Of a stretch of DNA of 64,000 bases, positions 17,353-25,829 are shown piece after piece. The stretch lies in assembly GCF_000423665.1 (NCBI RefSeq), contig NZ_AUIK01000023.1, positions 62,001 through 126,000 on the forward strand, in the 5' to 3' direction. Made by a program: the position numbers and the translations under genes. The notes beneath the pieces were generated by a model. The model ran no database searches, was not told the origin of the DNA, and was given only the letters and a program-made list of their open reading frames with translations. Source of the DNA: Solirubrobacter soli DSM 22325 (lineage in GTDB: Bacteria; Actinomycetota; Thermoleophilia; Solirubrobacterales; Solirubrobacteraceae). Numbering within the stretch: the stretch's first letter is position 1; each line of letters starts with the position of its first letter.

Positions 17353-17540
17353 TGCCCGCGCTCCCCCTCGACGAGGCCGGCAAGTACGTCGCGGCCGCCT
17401 ACCTGGTGTTCCTGGCCCTGATCCTCATCTACGTCGCGATCATGGCGGGCAGGCTGTCGCGCATCGAGAAGGATCTGCAAGAGGTCACCGAGCTGCTCGA
17501 GCGGCGGACCGAAGACGATCGGGAGCCGGTCGCTTCTTGA
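17352..17540 (+). CDS. CcmD-like small membrane protein
   Basis: This 62-residue protein has one membrane helix (YVAAAYLVFLALILIYVAIM) and a charged tail with a short coiled-coil-like stretch (RLSRIEKDLQEVTELLERR). Its size, topology and place directly after ccmC fit CcmD, which holds CcmC in the CcmABC complex. Sequence identity in CcmD is always low, so the call rests mostly on context. The ATG overlaps the ccmC stop (TGATG), and its stop overlaps the TTG of hemA. Confidence 0.75.
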   Translation: MPALPLDEAGKYVAAAYLVFLALILIYVAIMAGRLSRIEKDLQEVTELLERRTEDDREPVAS

Positions 17541-18814
17541 GCGAGCTGCTCGTCCTCGGGGCGTCGCACAAGACCGCGCCGCTGGCCGTGCGCGAGCGGC
17601 TGGCGCTGCTCGACGGGCAGGTCGAGCCGTTCCTGCGCGAGCTGATGGCGCGGCCGGGGATCACCGAGGCGGTGGTCTTGTCGACCTGCAACCGGACCGA
17701 GCTCTACGTCGTGGGCGAGGATCCCGAGATCGCGCGGGCCGCGCTGCCGGCCGACGTCGCGCTGTACTCCGAGCGCAACTGCGACGCCGCCCGGCACCTG
17801 TACCGCGTGGTCTCCGGCCTGGACTCGATGGTCGTGGGCGAGGCGGAGATCCAGGGTCAGGTCAAGCGGGCCTACGAGCGGGCGCTGGCCGCGCACACGA
17901 CCGGGCCGATGACGAACAAGCTGTTCCGCGCGGCGCTGGCCACGGGCAAGCGGGTGCGGACGGAGACGTCGATCTCGTCGGGGAACGCGTCGGTCGCTTC
18001 GGTGGCGGTCGAGTCCGCGCGGGCGCTCGTGGGTGAGCTCGCCGCACGGCACGTCTTGATCGTCGGGGCGGGCGAGAACTCCGAGGCCGTCGCGAACGCC
18101 TTCCACTTCCACGGGGTCACGACGATGTTCGTGGCCAACCGGCGCCGCGACCGGGCGATCGCGCTGGCGCAGCGGTTCGGCGGGTCGTCGGGCTCGTTCG
18201 ACGCGCTGCCGGACGAGCTGCTGCGCGCGGACGTCGTCGTCTCCTCGACCGCGTCGCCGCACGCGATCATCGGCCCCGAGGAGCTGGCGTTCGTGATGGA
18301 GGAGCGCGGCGGGCGGCCGCTGCTGATGATCGACCTGGCCGTGCCGCGCGATATCGATCACGCGTGCGGCGCGTTGGACGGCGTGACGCTTCTGGACATG
18401 GACGCGCTGCAGGCGCAGGTGCGCGGGCATCTGGGCGTCCGGCGGGCCGAGGCGGTGCAGGCCGAGGCGATCGTCGAGGACGAGATCCAGGCGTTCGCGG
18501 GCTGGCTCGGCCGGTTGGAGGTCCTCCCGACGCTGACCGCCCTGCGCGAGCGCGGGGACGCGATCGTCGACGGGCTGCTCGCGGAGAACGCCTCTCGCTG
18601 GGAGTCGCTGTCGGAGCGTGACGCCGCGCGGGTCGAGGCGATGGCGCGCGCCGTGGTCAAGCGGCTCCTGCACGAGCCGACCGCCCGGGTGCGCGACCTG
18701 GACGCGACGGACCGCCACGCGCGGCTCTCGCTGCTGCGGGAGCTGTTCGGCCTCGAAGAGGCGGCTGCGGCCGACGCCGACGAAGCCGCCGAAGTCCGCC
18801 GGCTCCACGGGTGA
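17537..18814 (+). CDS. hemA: Glutamyl-tRNA reductase HemA
   Basis: This 425-residue enzyme makes glutamate-1-semialdehyde from Glu-tRNA, the first committed step of C5 heme synthesis. The catalytic Cys51 lies in STCNRTELY, and GLDSMVVGEAEIQGQVK is the family signature. The NADPH domain (VLIVGAGENSEAVANAF) follows, then the helical dimerisation tail. The start is a TTG at 17537 overlapping the stop of the CcmD-like gene (TTGA). It overlaps hemC by 4 bases. Confidence 0.96.
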   Translation: MSELLVLGASHKTAPLAVRERLALLDGQVEPFLRELMARPGITEAVVLSTCNRTELYVVGEDPEIARAALPADVALYSERNCDAARHLYRVVSGLDSMVVGEAEIQGQVKRAYERALAAHTTGPMTNKLFRAALATGKRVRTETSISSGNASVASVAVESARALVGELAARHVLIVGAGENSEAVANAFHFHGVTTMFVANRRRDRAIALAQRFGGSSGSFDALPDELLRADVVVSSTASPHAIIGPEELAFVMEERGGRPLLMIDLAVPRDIDHACGALDGVTLLDMDALQAQVRGHLGVRRAEAVQAEAIVEDEIQAFAGWLGRLEVLPTLTALRERGDAIVDGLLAENASRWESLSERDAARVEAMARAVVKRLLHEPTARVRDLDATDRHARLSLLRELFGLEEAAAADADEAAEVRRLHG

Positions 18815-19686
18815 GCGTTCTCCGTCTCGGAACCCGAGGCAGCGCGTTGGCGCTGGCTCAGGCGGGTGAGGTCGCGCGGCTGCTCGGCGGCGATGTCGAG
18901 ATCGTGCGGATCACGACCGCGGGCGACGTCGACCGCGCGCGCGGCGACAAGTCCCGCTGGGTGGGGGCGCTGGAGGCGGCGCTGCTGGGCGGCGAGATCG
19001 ACCTCGCGATCCATTCGGCCAAGGACGTCCCGGGCGAGCTCGCCCCGGGCACCGTGATCGCCGCGACGCCGCGGCGCGCGGAGCCGTTCGACGTGCTGGT
19101 CGGCGAGGCCGGGCTGGATTCGGTGCGCGAGGGCGCGCGGGTCGGGACGAGCGCGTTGCGCCGCCGCGCGCAGCTGCTCGCCGTCCGGCCGGACCTCGAG
19201 GTCACGGAGCTGCGCGGGAACGTCGACACGCGGCTGGCCAAGCGGGTGGCGGGCGAGGTGGATGTGTTGGTGCTGGCCGCGGCGGGGCTGGAGCGGTTGG
19301 GACGGCGCCGTGAGGCGGGCGCGCTGCTGTTCGACGGCGTCTTCGTGCCCGCTCCGGGCCAGGGCGTGATCGCGATCCAGGCGCGGGCGGGCTCGGCCGC
19401 CGCCTCGGAGGCGCTGCGCGCCGACCACGCCGCCACGCACGCGGCGCTGGACGCCGAGCGCCACGTGGCGCGCGAGCTCGAGGCCAGCTGCCACACGCCG
19501 ATCGGCGTCCTCGCTTCGCGCGACGGAGTCCGCGCGTTCGTCGGACTGCCGGACGGCTCCGAGTACCTCTTCGAGACCGCGTCCACCGCCGAGGGCCTCG
19601 CGAAGCGCCTGCTGGACGCCGGCGCCGCCGACCTCCTCGCAAACCTAAAGGGGCCTGACCCCTTTATGTTGCGGCGGTCGTCGTGA
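18811..19686 (+). CDS. hemC: Porphobilinogen deaminase HemC
   Basis: This 291-residue enzyme joins four porphobilinogens into hydroxymethylbilane. The dipyrromethane-cofactor Cys227 is in ELEASCHTPIG, and AIHSAKDVPGEL and GTSALRRRAQLL are conserved. The GTG start overlaps the hemA stop. The last ~14 codons contain a perfect palindrome (19646-19666) that adds NLKGPDPFMLRRSS to the C-terminus. That tail is not part of the usual fold and may be an insertion. It overlaps the cobA-hemD gene by 4 bases. Confidence 0.95.
   Translation: MSVLRLGTRGSALALAQAGEVARLLGGDVEIVRITTAGDVDRARGDKSRWVGALEAALLGGEIDLAIHSAKDVPGELAPGTVIAATPRRAEPFDVLVGEAGLDSVREGARVGTSALRRRAQLLAVRPDLEVTELRGNVDTRLAKRVAGEVDVLVLAAAGLERLGRRREAGALLFDGVFVPAPGQGVIAIQARAGSAAASEALRADHAATHAALDAERHVARELEASCHTPIGVLASRDGVRAFVGLPDGSEYLFETASTAEGLAKRLLDAGAADLLANLKGPDPFMLRRSS
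19646..19666. repeat. Perfect palindrome inside the hemC 3' end
   Basis: TAAAGGGG (19646-19653) and CCCCTTTA (19659-19666) pair around CCTGA. This is AT-richer than its surroundings and lies in frame in the hemC tail. It looks like a small mobile palindromic unit of the REP/BIME kind, but only one copy was seen in the window. Confidence 0.6.
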
Positions 19687-21236
19687 CGGTCTACCTCGTC
19701 GGTGCGGGGCCGGGCGATCCCGGCCTGCTGACGGTGCGGGCGCGCGAGCTGATCGACGCCGCCGACGTCATCTTGTACGACCGGCTGATCCCGCCGGGTG
19801 TCCTGGACGGGGTGAGCGCGGAGCTCGTCTACGTCGGCAAGCAGGGCGGCGGGCCGCAGATGCCGCAGGAGGAGATCGACCGGTTGCTCGTCGAGTACGG
19901 GACCGGCGGCCGGAGCGTCGTGCGCTTGAAGGGCGGCGACCCGTTCGTGTTCGGCCGCGGCGGCGAGGAGGCGCTCGTCCTGCGCGAGGCGGGCATCCCG
20001 TACGAGGTGGTGCCGGGCGTGACCGCGGGGATCGCCGCGCCGGCGTACGCCGGGATTCCGGTCACGCACCGCGAGCTGGCGTCGGGGGTCGCGTTCGTCA
20101 CCGGCCACGAGAACCTGTCCAAGCCCGAGACGGCGCTCGACTGGCCCGCTTTGGCCGCGTTCCCCGGAACATTGGTCTTCTACATGGGCGTGAAGGCGCT
20201 CCCGCGGATCGCCTCTCAGCTGATCGCCGGTGGGCGCCCGGCTTCGCAGCCGGTCGCGGTCGTCGAGCGCGGGACGCTGGAGGGCCAGAAGACCGTGCTC
20301 TCGACGCTGGCCGAGATCGGCTCGGTCGAGGGCATCCGCGCCCCGGCGATCACGCTCGTCGGCGACGTCGCGGCGCTGCGCGAGCAGATCGCCTGGCTCG
20401 AGACGCGCCCCTTGCACGGCCGCACGGTCGCGGTCACGCGGGCGCGGGCGCAGGCCTCTGCCTTGGCGGGGCGGCTGCGCGCGCTCGGCGCCTCGGTCGT
20501 CGAAGCGCCCGCGATCCGCACGCAGGCCTTGCCGGTCGACCTCCCCGACGTCGGCTCGTACGACCTGCTGTGCGTGACGTCGCCGACGGGCGCCGACGAG
20601 TTGTTCCGGCACCTGCGCGACGCCCGCGATCTCGCCGGCGTGACGGTGGCCGCGATCGGCCCCGGCACCGCGCGCGCCTTGCGGGCCCGCGGGATCGAGG
20701 CCGACATCGTGCCGGCGCGGGCCGTCGCCGAGGGGCTCGTTGAGGCGCTCGACGCCCACGCGGCCGCGCGCGGCGACGCGCCCGACACCGCCGCCGCGGC
20801 CGCCCTTCCCGACCCCGCCGCGGCCACTTCTTCCGACCCCGCCGCGGCCGCTCCGCGCGACGCCGCGCCCGCGTTCCCCCGCGTCCTCGTCGCCCGCGCG
20901 GCCGAGGGCCGCGACACGCTGATCGAGGCGTTGCGCGAGCGCGGCTCGCAGGTCGACGTCCTCGCCCTCTACGAGACCGTCCCGGAGCCGCTGGACGACG
21001 CGACGCGCAAGGCGGCGGAGGGCGCGGACTACCTGCTCTTCACGTCCGGGTCGAGCGCGCGGTTCTTCGCCGCGGCGGGTGGTTCGCTGGACGGACCACG
21101 GCTCGTATCGATCGGGCCGGCGACGAGCGCCGAGCTGCGCGGGCTCGGCTGGGAGCCGGACATCGAGGCCGATCCCCACACGCCGGACGGTCTGGTGGCC
21201 GCGCTGCTCGCGGACGCCGTAACGTCTGCGGCATGA
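19683..21236 (+). CDS. Fused uroporphyrinogen-III C-methyltransferase / uroporphyrinogen-III synthase (CobA-HemD)
   Basis: This 517-residue bifunctional enzyme has the SAM methyltransferase at about 1-240 (VGAGPGDPGLLTVRA, GGDPFVFGRGGEE, VVPGVTAGIAAPAYAG). The HemD synthase runs from about 246 (GRTVAVTRARAQ) to the end (LLFTSGSSARFF). It thus makes uroporphyrinogen III and diverts some to precorrin-2 for siroheme, which the enzyme at 14056 continues. The HemD half is interrupted at about 359-399 by an Ala/Pro/Asp-rich insert, within which a 16-base direct repeat is visible. The GTG start overlaps hemC and its stop overlaps birA. Confidence 0.93.
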   Translation: MTVYLVGAGPGDPGLLTVRARELIDAADVILYDRLIPPGVLDGVSAELVYVGKQGGGPQMPQEEIDRLLVEYGTGGRSVVRLKGGDPFVFGRGGEEALVLREAGIPYEVVPGVTAGIAAPAYAGIPVTHRELASGVAFVTGHENLSKPETALDWPALAAFPGTLVFYMGVKALPRIASQLIAGGRPASQPVAVVERGTLEGQKTVLSTLAEIGSVEGIRAPAITLVGDVAALREQIAWLETRPLHGRTVAVTRARAQASALAGRLRALGASVVEAPAIRTQALPVDLPDVGSYDLLCVTSPTGADELFRHLRDARDLAGVTVAAIGPGTARALRARGIEADIVPARAVAEGLVEALDAHAAARGDAPDTAAAAALPDPAAATSSDPAAAAPRDAAPAFPRVLVARAAEGRDTLIEALRERGSQVDVLALYETVPEPLDDATRKAAEGADYLLFTSGSSARFFAAAGGSLDGPRLVSIGPATSAELRGLGWEPDIEADPHTPDGLVAALLADAVTSAA

Positions 21237-21904
21237 GCCTCGGAGAACCCCGCGAGCACCACGAGACGATCGGGTCGACCAACCAGCGCGCGCGCGAGCT
21301 GGCCGAGGAGGGCGCCGCGCACGGCACCTTGGTCACAGCGGACGAGCAGACCGCGGGTCGCGGCCGTCAGGGGCGCACGTGGGAGACGCCCGCCGGGGTC
21401 GCGATCGCGGCTTCGCTGGTCCTGCGCGACTTCGACGAACTGCTCCCGCTCCGCGCCGGCCTCGCGGTGGCCGACGTCGCCGGCCCGGGGTCGCTGGTCA
21501 AGTGGCCCAATGACGTCTGGATCGACGGCAAAAAGGTGGCGGGAATCCTCGTCGAGGCGCGCGACGACTGGGCGGTGCTCGGCATCGGTGTCAACGTCGC
21601 GCTCGACCCGGCCACGCTCCCGCCCGACGTGGCGGCGATCGCGGGCACGCTCGGCCGCGACCCGTCGGAGATCGAGTCGACGCTGAGCGAGTTGCTGGAG
21701 CGCCTCGGGCATCGTCTGACCGCGGGCAAGGACGCGACGCTCGCCGAGTTGCGCGCACGCGACGCGCTCCTCGGCCGCGCCGTGCAATGGGACGGCGGAC
21801 ACGGCGAAGGCGCGGGCATCGACGACGGCGGCGCCCTCATCGTCCGCCGCGACGACGGGACGACGACGACGCTCAACGCCGGCGAAGTCACCCTCACAAC
21901 CTGA
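21233..21904 (+). CDS. birA: Biotin-[acetyl-CoA-carboxylase] ligase BirA
   Basis: This 223-residue ligase activates biotin as biotinyl-AMP and attaches it to carboxylase carrier domains. The GRGRQGRTWETPAG loop and KWPNDVWIDGKKVAGILVE are diagnostic. It has no N-terminal DNA-binding domain, so it is a ligase only. Its ATG overlaps the HemD stop (ATGA). A TAACGT 7 bases ahead of the ATG may be an internal promoter. Confidence 0.93.
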   Translation: MSLGEPREHHETIGSTNQRARELAEEGAAHGTLVTADEQTAGRGRQGRTWETPAGVAIAASLVLRDFDELLPLRAGLAVADVAGPGSLVKWPNDVWIDGKKVAGILVEARDDWAVLGIGVNVALDPATLPPDVAAIAGTLGRDPSEIESTLSELLERLGHRLTAGKDATLAELRARDALLGRAVQWDGGHGEGAGIDDGGALIVRRDDGTTTTLNAGEVTLTT

Positions 21905-21929
21905 CGCCGCCCTCCGTTGGGAGGGCAAG

Positions 21930-22281
21930 GACCTCGAACTGCACGGCCGTGTGGCCGTCGTCTCCGGTGCCTCCAAGGGCATCGGCCTCGCGATCGGGAG
22001 CACGCTGGCCGCCGAAGGGATGACGGTCGTGAGGCCTCGCGTACCGCGCCTGACCTCGACGTCGACCACGTCGGCGGTCCGCCGCCCGCACCGTCGCGGG
22101 CTGGACGGGATCGGACGCCGACAGCGTCGTGGCGACGCTCGCCCCGGCGCAGATGCAGCTCACGACCGGGCGGTTCGTCACGCCCCAGGAGATCGCCGAC
22201 GCGGTCGCGCTGCTCGCGTCCCCCCGCTCGGCGAGCACGACCGGCGCCGAGTGGGTGGTCGACGGCGGGATACTCAAGGCC
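21930..22281 (+). pseudogene. Remnant of a short-chain dehydrogenase/reductase gene
   Basis: Two SDR pieces lie in different frames. The N-terminal piece (from 21930, frame of 21951) reads DLELHGRVAVVSGASKGIG and ends near 22022. The C-terminal piece (about 22088-22281) reads TTGRFVTPQEIADAVALLAS and GAEWVVDGGILK. The middle with the catalytic Ser and YxxxK is missing, and the frames do not match. The end overlaps the convergent methyltransferase gene. It is read as a decayed gene after an internal deletion. Confidence 0.75.
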
Positions 22282-23218
22282 TTGTGGCTTCGATCACGCT
22301 CAGGCCGGCGGGCGAGCCGGTCGGGACGATCCGCGTCACGTTCAGGCCGGCTGCGGCCAACAGGGCGCTGAACTCGGCCTCGCTGCGTTCGCGGGTGCCG
22401 AACAGGAGCAGCATGTGCAGGTCCATGCGGATCGCGAACGGGAGGTCGCTCGCCCGCTCCGGGACGATCGCGTCGACGACGAGCACACGCCCGTGCGACG
22501 GCAGCGCCTCGCGGATCACCGTGAGGATGCGCCGCGCGGGCTCGTCGTCCCAGTCGTGCAGGATGCGCGAGAGCAGATAGGCGTCCGCGCCCGCCGGGAC
22601 GCGGTCGAAGAAGTCCCCCGCGACGCACGTCGCGCGGTCACCGAGGGACTCGCGCGCTGTCGCGACCGTGTCCGCACGGTCGACGAGGGTCGCGCGCAGC
22701 GGCCAGCGGTCGAGGATCGCCCGCAGCAGGATGCCCCGCCCGCCGCCGACGTCGATCAGCGTCTCGAACGCGCCGAAGTCGTACGCATCCACGACCGCGC
22801 TCGCCTCGGTCTCGGCGCGGCCGGCCATCGAGGCGGCGAAGGCCGCGTCATCGGCCGGCGCACCGTCGAGGTGGGCGAAGAACGACGTGCCGTTGACGCG
22901 CTCGAAGGCGACCCCGCCCTCGCGAACGGCATCCAGTAGGCCGCCGGCGGCCGAGTAGTAGACCTGACCGCGGCCGCGTGCCATGCCCGCGAGCGGTTCC
23001 AGCTGCTCGCCGATCGGCGTGAGCGCGAACCGTCCGTCGTGTTCGGAGACGACGCCCTCGATCGCGAGGCCGCGCAGCACGCGGGTGAGTGCCGCGGGAT
23101 CGGCGCCGACGGCCTCAGCCAGCTCGGCGCCGGTGCGCGGGCCCTCTGCGAGGACCCGCGCCACACCCAGCTCCTCCGCGACGTAGAGCAGCTGCGTCAC
23201 GACGTAGCCGTCCAACAA
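22274..23218 (-). CDS. SAM-dependent O-methyltransferase (family 2, hydroxyneurosporene-type)
   Basis: This protein of about 314 residues has an N-terminal winged-helix dimerisation domain (VVTQLLYVAEELGVARVL) and a C-terminal Rossmann methyltransferase domain. The SAM motif is LIDVGGGRG, and the catalytic-type His is in RILHDWDDE. Small-molecule hydroxyl groups are the family's usual targets. The start is unclear: TTG codons at 23218 and 23221 are available, and the homologous frame continues upstream (WQLLRL) to a TAG without ATG or GTG. The N-terminus may have been trimmed by a rearrangement. Confidence 0.82.
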   Translation of the reverse strand: MLDGYVVTQLLYVAEELGVARVLAEGPRTGAELAEAVGADPAALTRVLRGLAIEGVVSEHDGRFALTPIGEQLEPLAGMARGRGQVYYSAAGGLLDAVREGGVAFERVNGTSFFAHLDGAPADDAAFAASMAGRAETEASAVVDAYDFGAFETLIDVGGGRGILLRAILDRWPLRATLVDRADTVATARESLGDRATCVAGDFFDRVPAGADAYLLSRILHDWDDEPARRILTVIREALPSHGRVLVVDAIVPERASDLPFAIRMDLHMLLLFGTRERSEAEFSALLAAAGLNVTRIVPTGSPAGLSVIEATRP

Positions 23219-23254
23219 GCGGAGGAGCTGCCATTGCGGTTCTATGCGGTCAAT

Positions 23255-25129
23255 CTACGGGGTGGTCGTCGACAGCGTGAACGTCAGCGTCTTCGAGTAC
23301 GCGCCGGTGCGCAGGGCGTCGGTCGCGCTGATGTGCTGCTTGAAGGTGATCGTCACCGGGTCGTTGGACGCCGGGGCGGTCCAGGCCGACTTCGAGAACG
23401 AGACCTGCAGCGCGGACGGGAGCGAGAACGTCCCGTTCGTCAGGTGGCCGGGGTCCGAGACCGAGAGGGCCGCGTCGCCGGCGGTGGAGATGACGTTGGC
23501 GGCCGTGGACGCCGTGTAGTCCTTGTCGACGCCCGGCGTGAAGGCGCCGAAGCTCGCGTTCTGGCCGACCGTGAGCGCCAGGGTGGCCGGAACGGAGCCG
23601 CCGACGCCGGCGTTGACGCACGGCGAGACGTTGGCGACATCGCCCTTGTCGACCATGACCTTGGTCGTGCCGAGCAGCGTGCCGTCGGCGGCGGTGCAGG
23701 TCAGCGTGTAGCTCTCGGCGTAGAAGCCGCGCGGGCCGGCGTGCACGCCGTCGGCCTCGTAGGCCGGGACGGGACGCACGGACGGGTTGACGTCCCACTT
23801 GAACGCGCCGGTCGCGGGGACCTTCAGCGAGGACTCGATGTGGGTCGGGATCGCCTGCGGCGGCGTCGACGGGCCGGGGTTGGGATTGGCACCGCCGCCT
23901 TGGGTGTTGCCGATCTGCACGGGCGCGGTGTAGAGGTTGAAGTCCTTCGTGATCTTCAGCGTCGCGCCCGGGACGGCGGTGCCGGTGATCTGCGAGTGCG
24001 CGCCGGCGATCGACGCGTAGACCAGGTTCAGCCAGATCGCGTCGCGGACCGGGTGACCCTGGAAGCGAGCGGTCTGCGCGGCGGTCGAGTTCGGGCCGGC
24101 GGTGCCGGTGTAATCGGGCGTCGTGCACTGCTGGTACGGCGGCAGCGCCTGCGGGCAGCCGGCGCCGGAGCCGACGAGCTCGAGCGTGTTGGCGATGCCG
24201 CGGGTCGCGTAGTAGGACCAGTCGACGGTCTCGCCGGAGGTCTCGTAGTCGTGCGCGGAGTCGCGGACGTTGGTGTAGCCGTCGTTGGTCGCCTTGCCCA
24301 TGGCCACGGCGAGGTCGCGGTAGCCGTTGTTGAGGTCCGGCGTCTGGCCGGCGAAGACCTCGAGGCCCGGGTAGAAGACCGCGCGCGAGTTCGTGTGCTG
24401 CGTGACCAGCGTCACGACCTGGTTCTTGAGCACGATGTCCATCGTGTTCTTGACCTCGGGCTCGGAGCCCGGGCCGCTGCCGCGCTGCGTCAGCGAGACG
24501 CCGATGTTCGAGCCCCAGCCGAACGGATAGTTGCGGTTGAGGTCGACGCCGGAGGGCGAGCACGTCGCGGGCGGGACGATCAGCGTGACCGGGCCGCAGC
24601 TCGCGCGGCGCGGGGACGCGTTGCCGGCGGCGTTCTTGAAGGCGTGGCCGTCCGGGTTGGTCAGCGGCAGGTCGATCAGGCGGACCTTGTCCAGCAGCGC
24701 GGCGACCTTCGGGTTCGTCTTCGCCTGCAGCAGGACGTCGTAGGCGAACTCGAGGCTGTCCTCGGCACCGGCCGTCTCATTGCCGTGGATCCCGCCCATG
24801 TTGAAGAACACGGGCTTGCCGTCGCCGACCGCGGCGGCGTTGTTCGTGATCTCGACGTACTTGATCGTGCGGCCCTGCACGCTCTTGAACGGAGCTTCCT
24901 TGACCACGACCTGGTTCGGGTACGCGACGGCGAGCGCGTCGAGCTCGGTGTTGAACTCGTCGGTCGTCCGGTACGTGGTGCGGCCGCTGGGCATGCCCGT
25001 GAGCGTCCCGATACCGAGATCTTTGAGCTGGGCGACGGCCTGATCGACGATCGGGTCGGCCTGCGCGATCGACGGCACCGCACACGCACCGATCACCACC
25101 GCCGCCAGCATTCCTGCTGCGCGCTTCAT
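23255..25129 (-). CDS. Secreted M14 zinc carboxypeptidase
   Basis: This is a 624-residue exported protein. A signal peptide of about 24 residues (ends SIAQA) precedes the M14 domain. Zinc ligands His115 and Glu118 are in GGIHGNETAG, and the third His is in VTQHTNSR. LNRNYPFGW and an ETVDWSYYATRGIANTLELVG segment with the likely catalytic Glu are present. Beyond about residue 400 come beta-rich regions, probably a carboxypeptidase-associated domain and an adhesion-like repeat. It likely trims extracellular peptides that the Dpp systems could import. Confidence 0.9.
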   Translation of the reverse strand: MKRAAGMLAAVVIGACAVPSIAQADPIVDQAVAQLKDLGIGTLTGMPSGRTTYRTTDEFNTELDALAVAYPNQVVVKEAPFKSVQGRTIKYVEITNNAAAVGDGKPVFFNMGGIHGNETAGAEDSLEFAYDVLLQAKTNPKVAALLDKVRLIDLPLTNPDGHAFKNAAGNASPRRASCGPVTLIVPPATCSPSGVDLNRNYPFGWGSNIGVSLTQRGSGPGSEPEVKNTMDIVLKNQVVTLVTQHTNSRAVFYPGLEVFAGQTPDLNNGYRDLAVAMGKATNDGYTNVRDSAHDYETSGETVDWSYYATRGIANTLELVGSGAGCPQALPPYQQCTTPDYTGTAGPNSTAAQTARFQGHPVRDAIWLNLVYASIAGAHSQITGTAVPGATLKITKDFNLYTAPVQIGNTQGGGANPNPGPSTPPQAIPTHIESSLKVPATGAFKWDVNPSVRPVPAYEADGVHAGPRGFYAESYTLTCTAADGTLLGTTKVMVDKGDVANVSPCVNAGVGGSVPATLALTVGQNASFGAFTPGVDKDYTASTAANVISTAGDAALSVSDPGHLTNGTFSLPSALQVSFSKSAWTAPASNDPVTITFKQHISATDALRTGAYSKTLTFTLSTTTP

Positions 25130-25225
25130 CCTTGGGGACCCCCTCTGAACATGGAACTTGCCCTCCTCCGACCGGCGACCCTATGGATTGGCCGGGGGCG
25201 GGTCAATCGCCCGGCCGTGGAGGTT

Positions 25226-25231
25226 TATCCT
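25226..25231 (+). promoter_or_regulatory. Leaderless-type -10 box before lysE-like gene
   Basis: TATCCT ends 7 bases before the ATG at 25239. GGAGG (25219-25223) is too far upstream to serve as a ribosome site for that ATG, so a leaderless mRNA is plausible. Confidence 0.45.
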
Positions 25232-25238
25232 CGTTCGT

Positions 25239-25829
25239 ATGCTCTGGGCCTTCCTGCCGATCGCGGCGCTGGTGACGATCACCCCGGGAGCGGCCACCGC
25301 GATGGTCATCCGCAGCGCGATGCGCGGCGGCTGGACGGCCGGGTTGCGCACGATCGCGGGCAACTCGATCGGCGTCGTCGCATGGGCGCTGCTGTCGATC
25401 GCGGGGATCTCCGCCCTGGTCGCGGCCTCCGAGGTCGCGTTCATCGCCCTGAAGGTGACAGGCGCGCTGGTGCTGGTCTGGCTCGGCATCCAGTCGTTCC
25501 GGCGCGCCGGCTCCGCCGTGGTCGAGCTCGAGCCGCGGCGCGCACGGGCGTTCCGCGACGGCCTGATCACCTCGCTCGCGAACCCCAAGCTCGCGGTCTT
25601 CTTCGTCGCCCTGTTCCCGCAGTTCGTGGGCGCACGGGGCGACGTGCTCCCGACCACGCTGGCGATGGCGGCGATGATCGTCTGCCTGGACTTCGTCTGG
25701 TACTCGACGCTGGCGATCCTGGCGAGCCGCGCCAAGGCCGGCTTCATGGCCTCGCGGGCGGGTCGCTGGATGGAGCGCGTGACCGGGAGCGTGCTGATCG
25801 CGCTCGGCGTGCGCGTCGCGCTGGACTAG
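25239..25829 (+). CDS. LysE family amino-acid/metabolite exporter
   Basis: This 196-residue, roughly six-helix membrane protein has the LysE/RhtB signature TPGAATAMVIRSAMRGGWTA near its start, and NPKLAVFFVALFPQFV in the middle. A longer upstream frame exists, but the ATG at 25239 gives the family length and puts the first helix at the start. It ends on a CTAG shared with the stop of the convergent SDR gene. The exported substrate is unknown. Confidence 0.88.
   Translation: MLWAFLPIAALVTITPGAATAMVIRSAMRGGWTAGLRTIAGNSIGVVAWALLSIAGISALVAASEVAFIALKVTGALVLVWLGIQSFRRAGSAVVELEPRRARAFRDGLITSLANPKLAVFFVALFPQFVGARGDVLPTTLAMAAMIVCLDFVWYSTLAILASRAKAGFMASRAGRWMERVTGSVLIALGVRVALD

Noticed and set aside
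25190..25216. GGCCGGG and CCCGGCC hairpin between the M14 peptidase and LysE genes
   Set aside because: A 7-pair GC stem is easily met by chance in such GC-rich DNA, and it has no T-run or clear symmetry to a start site.
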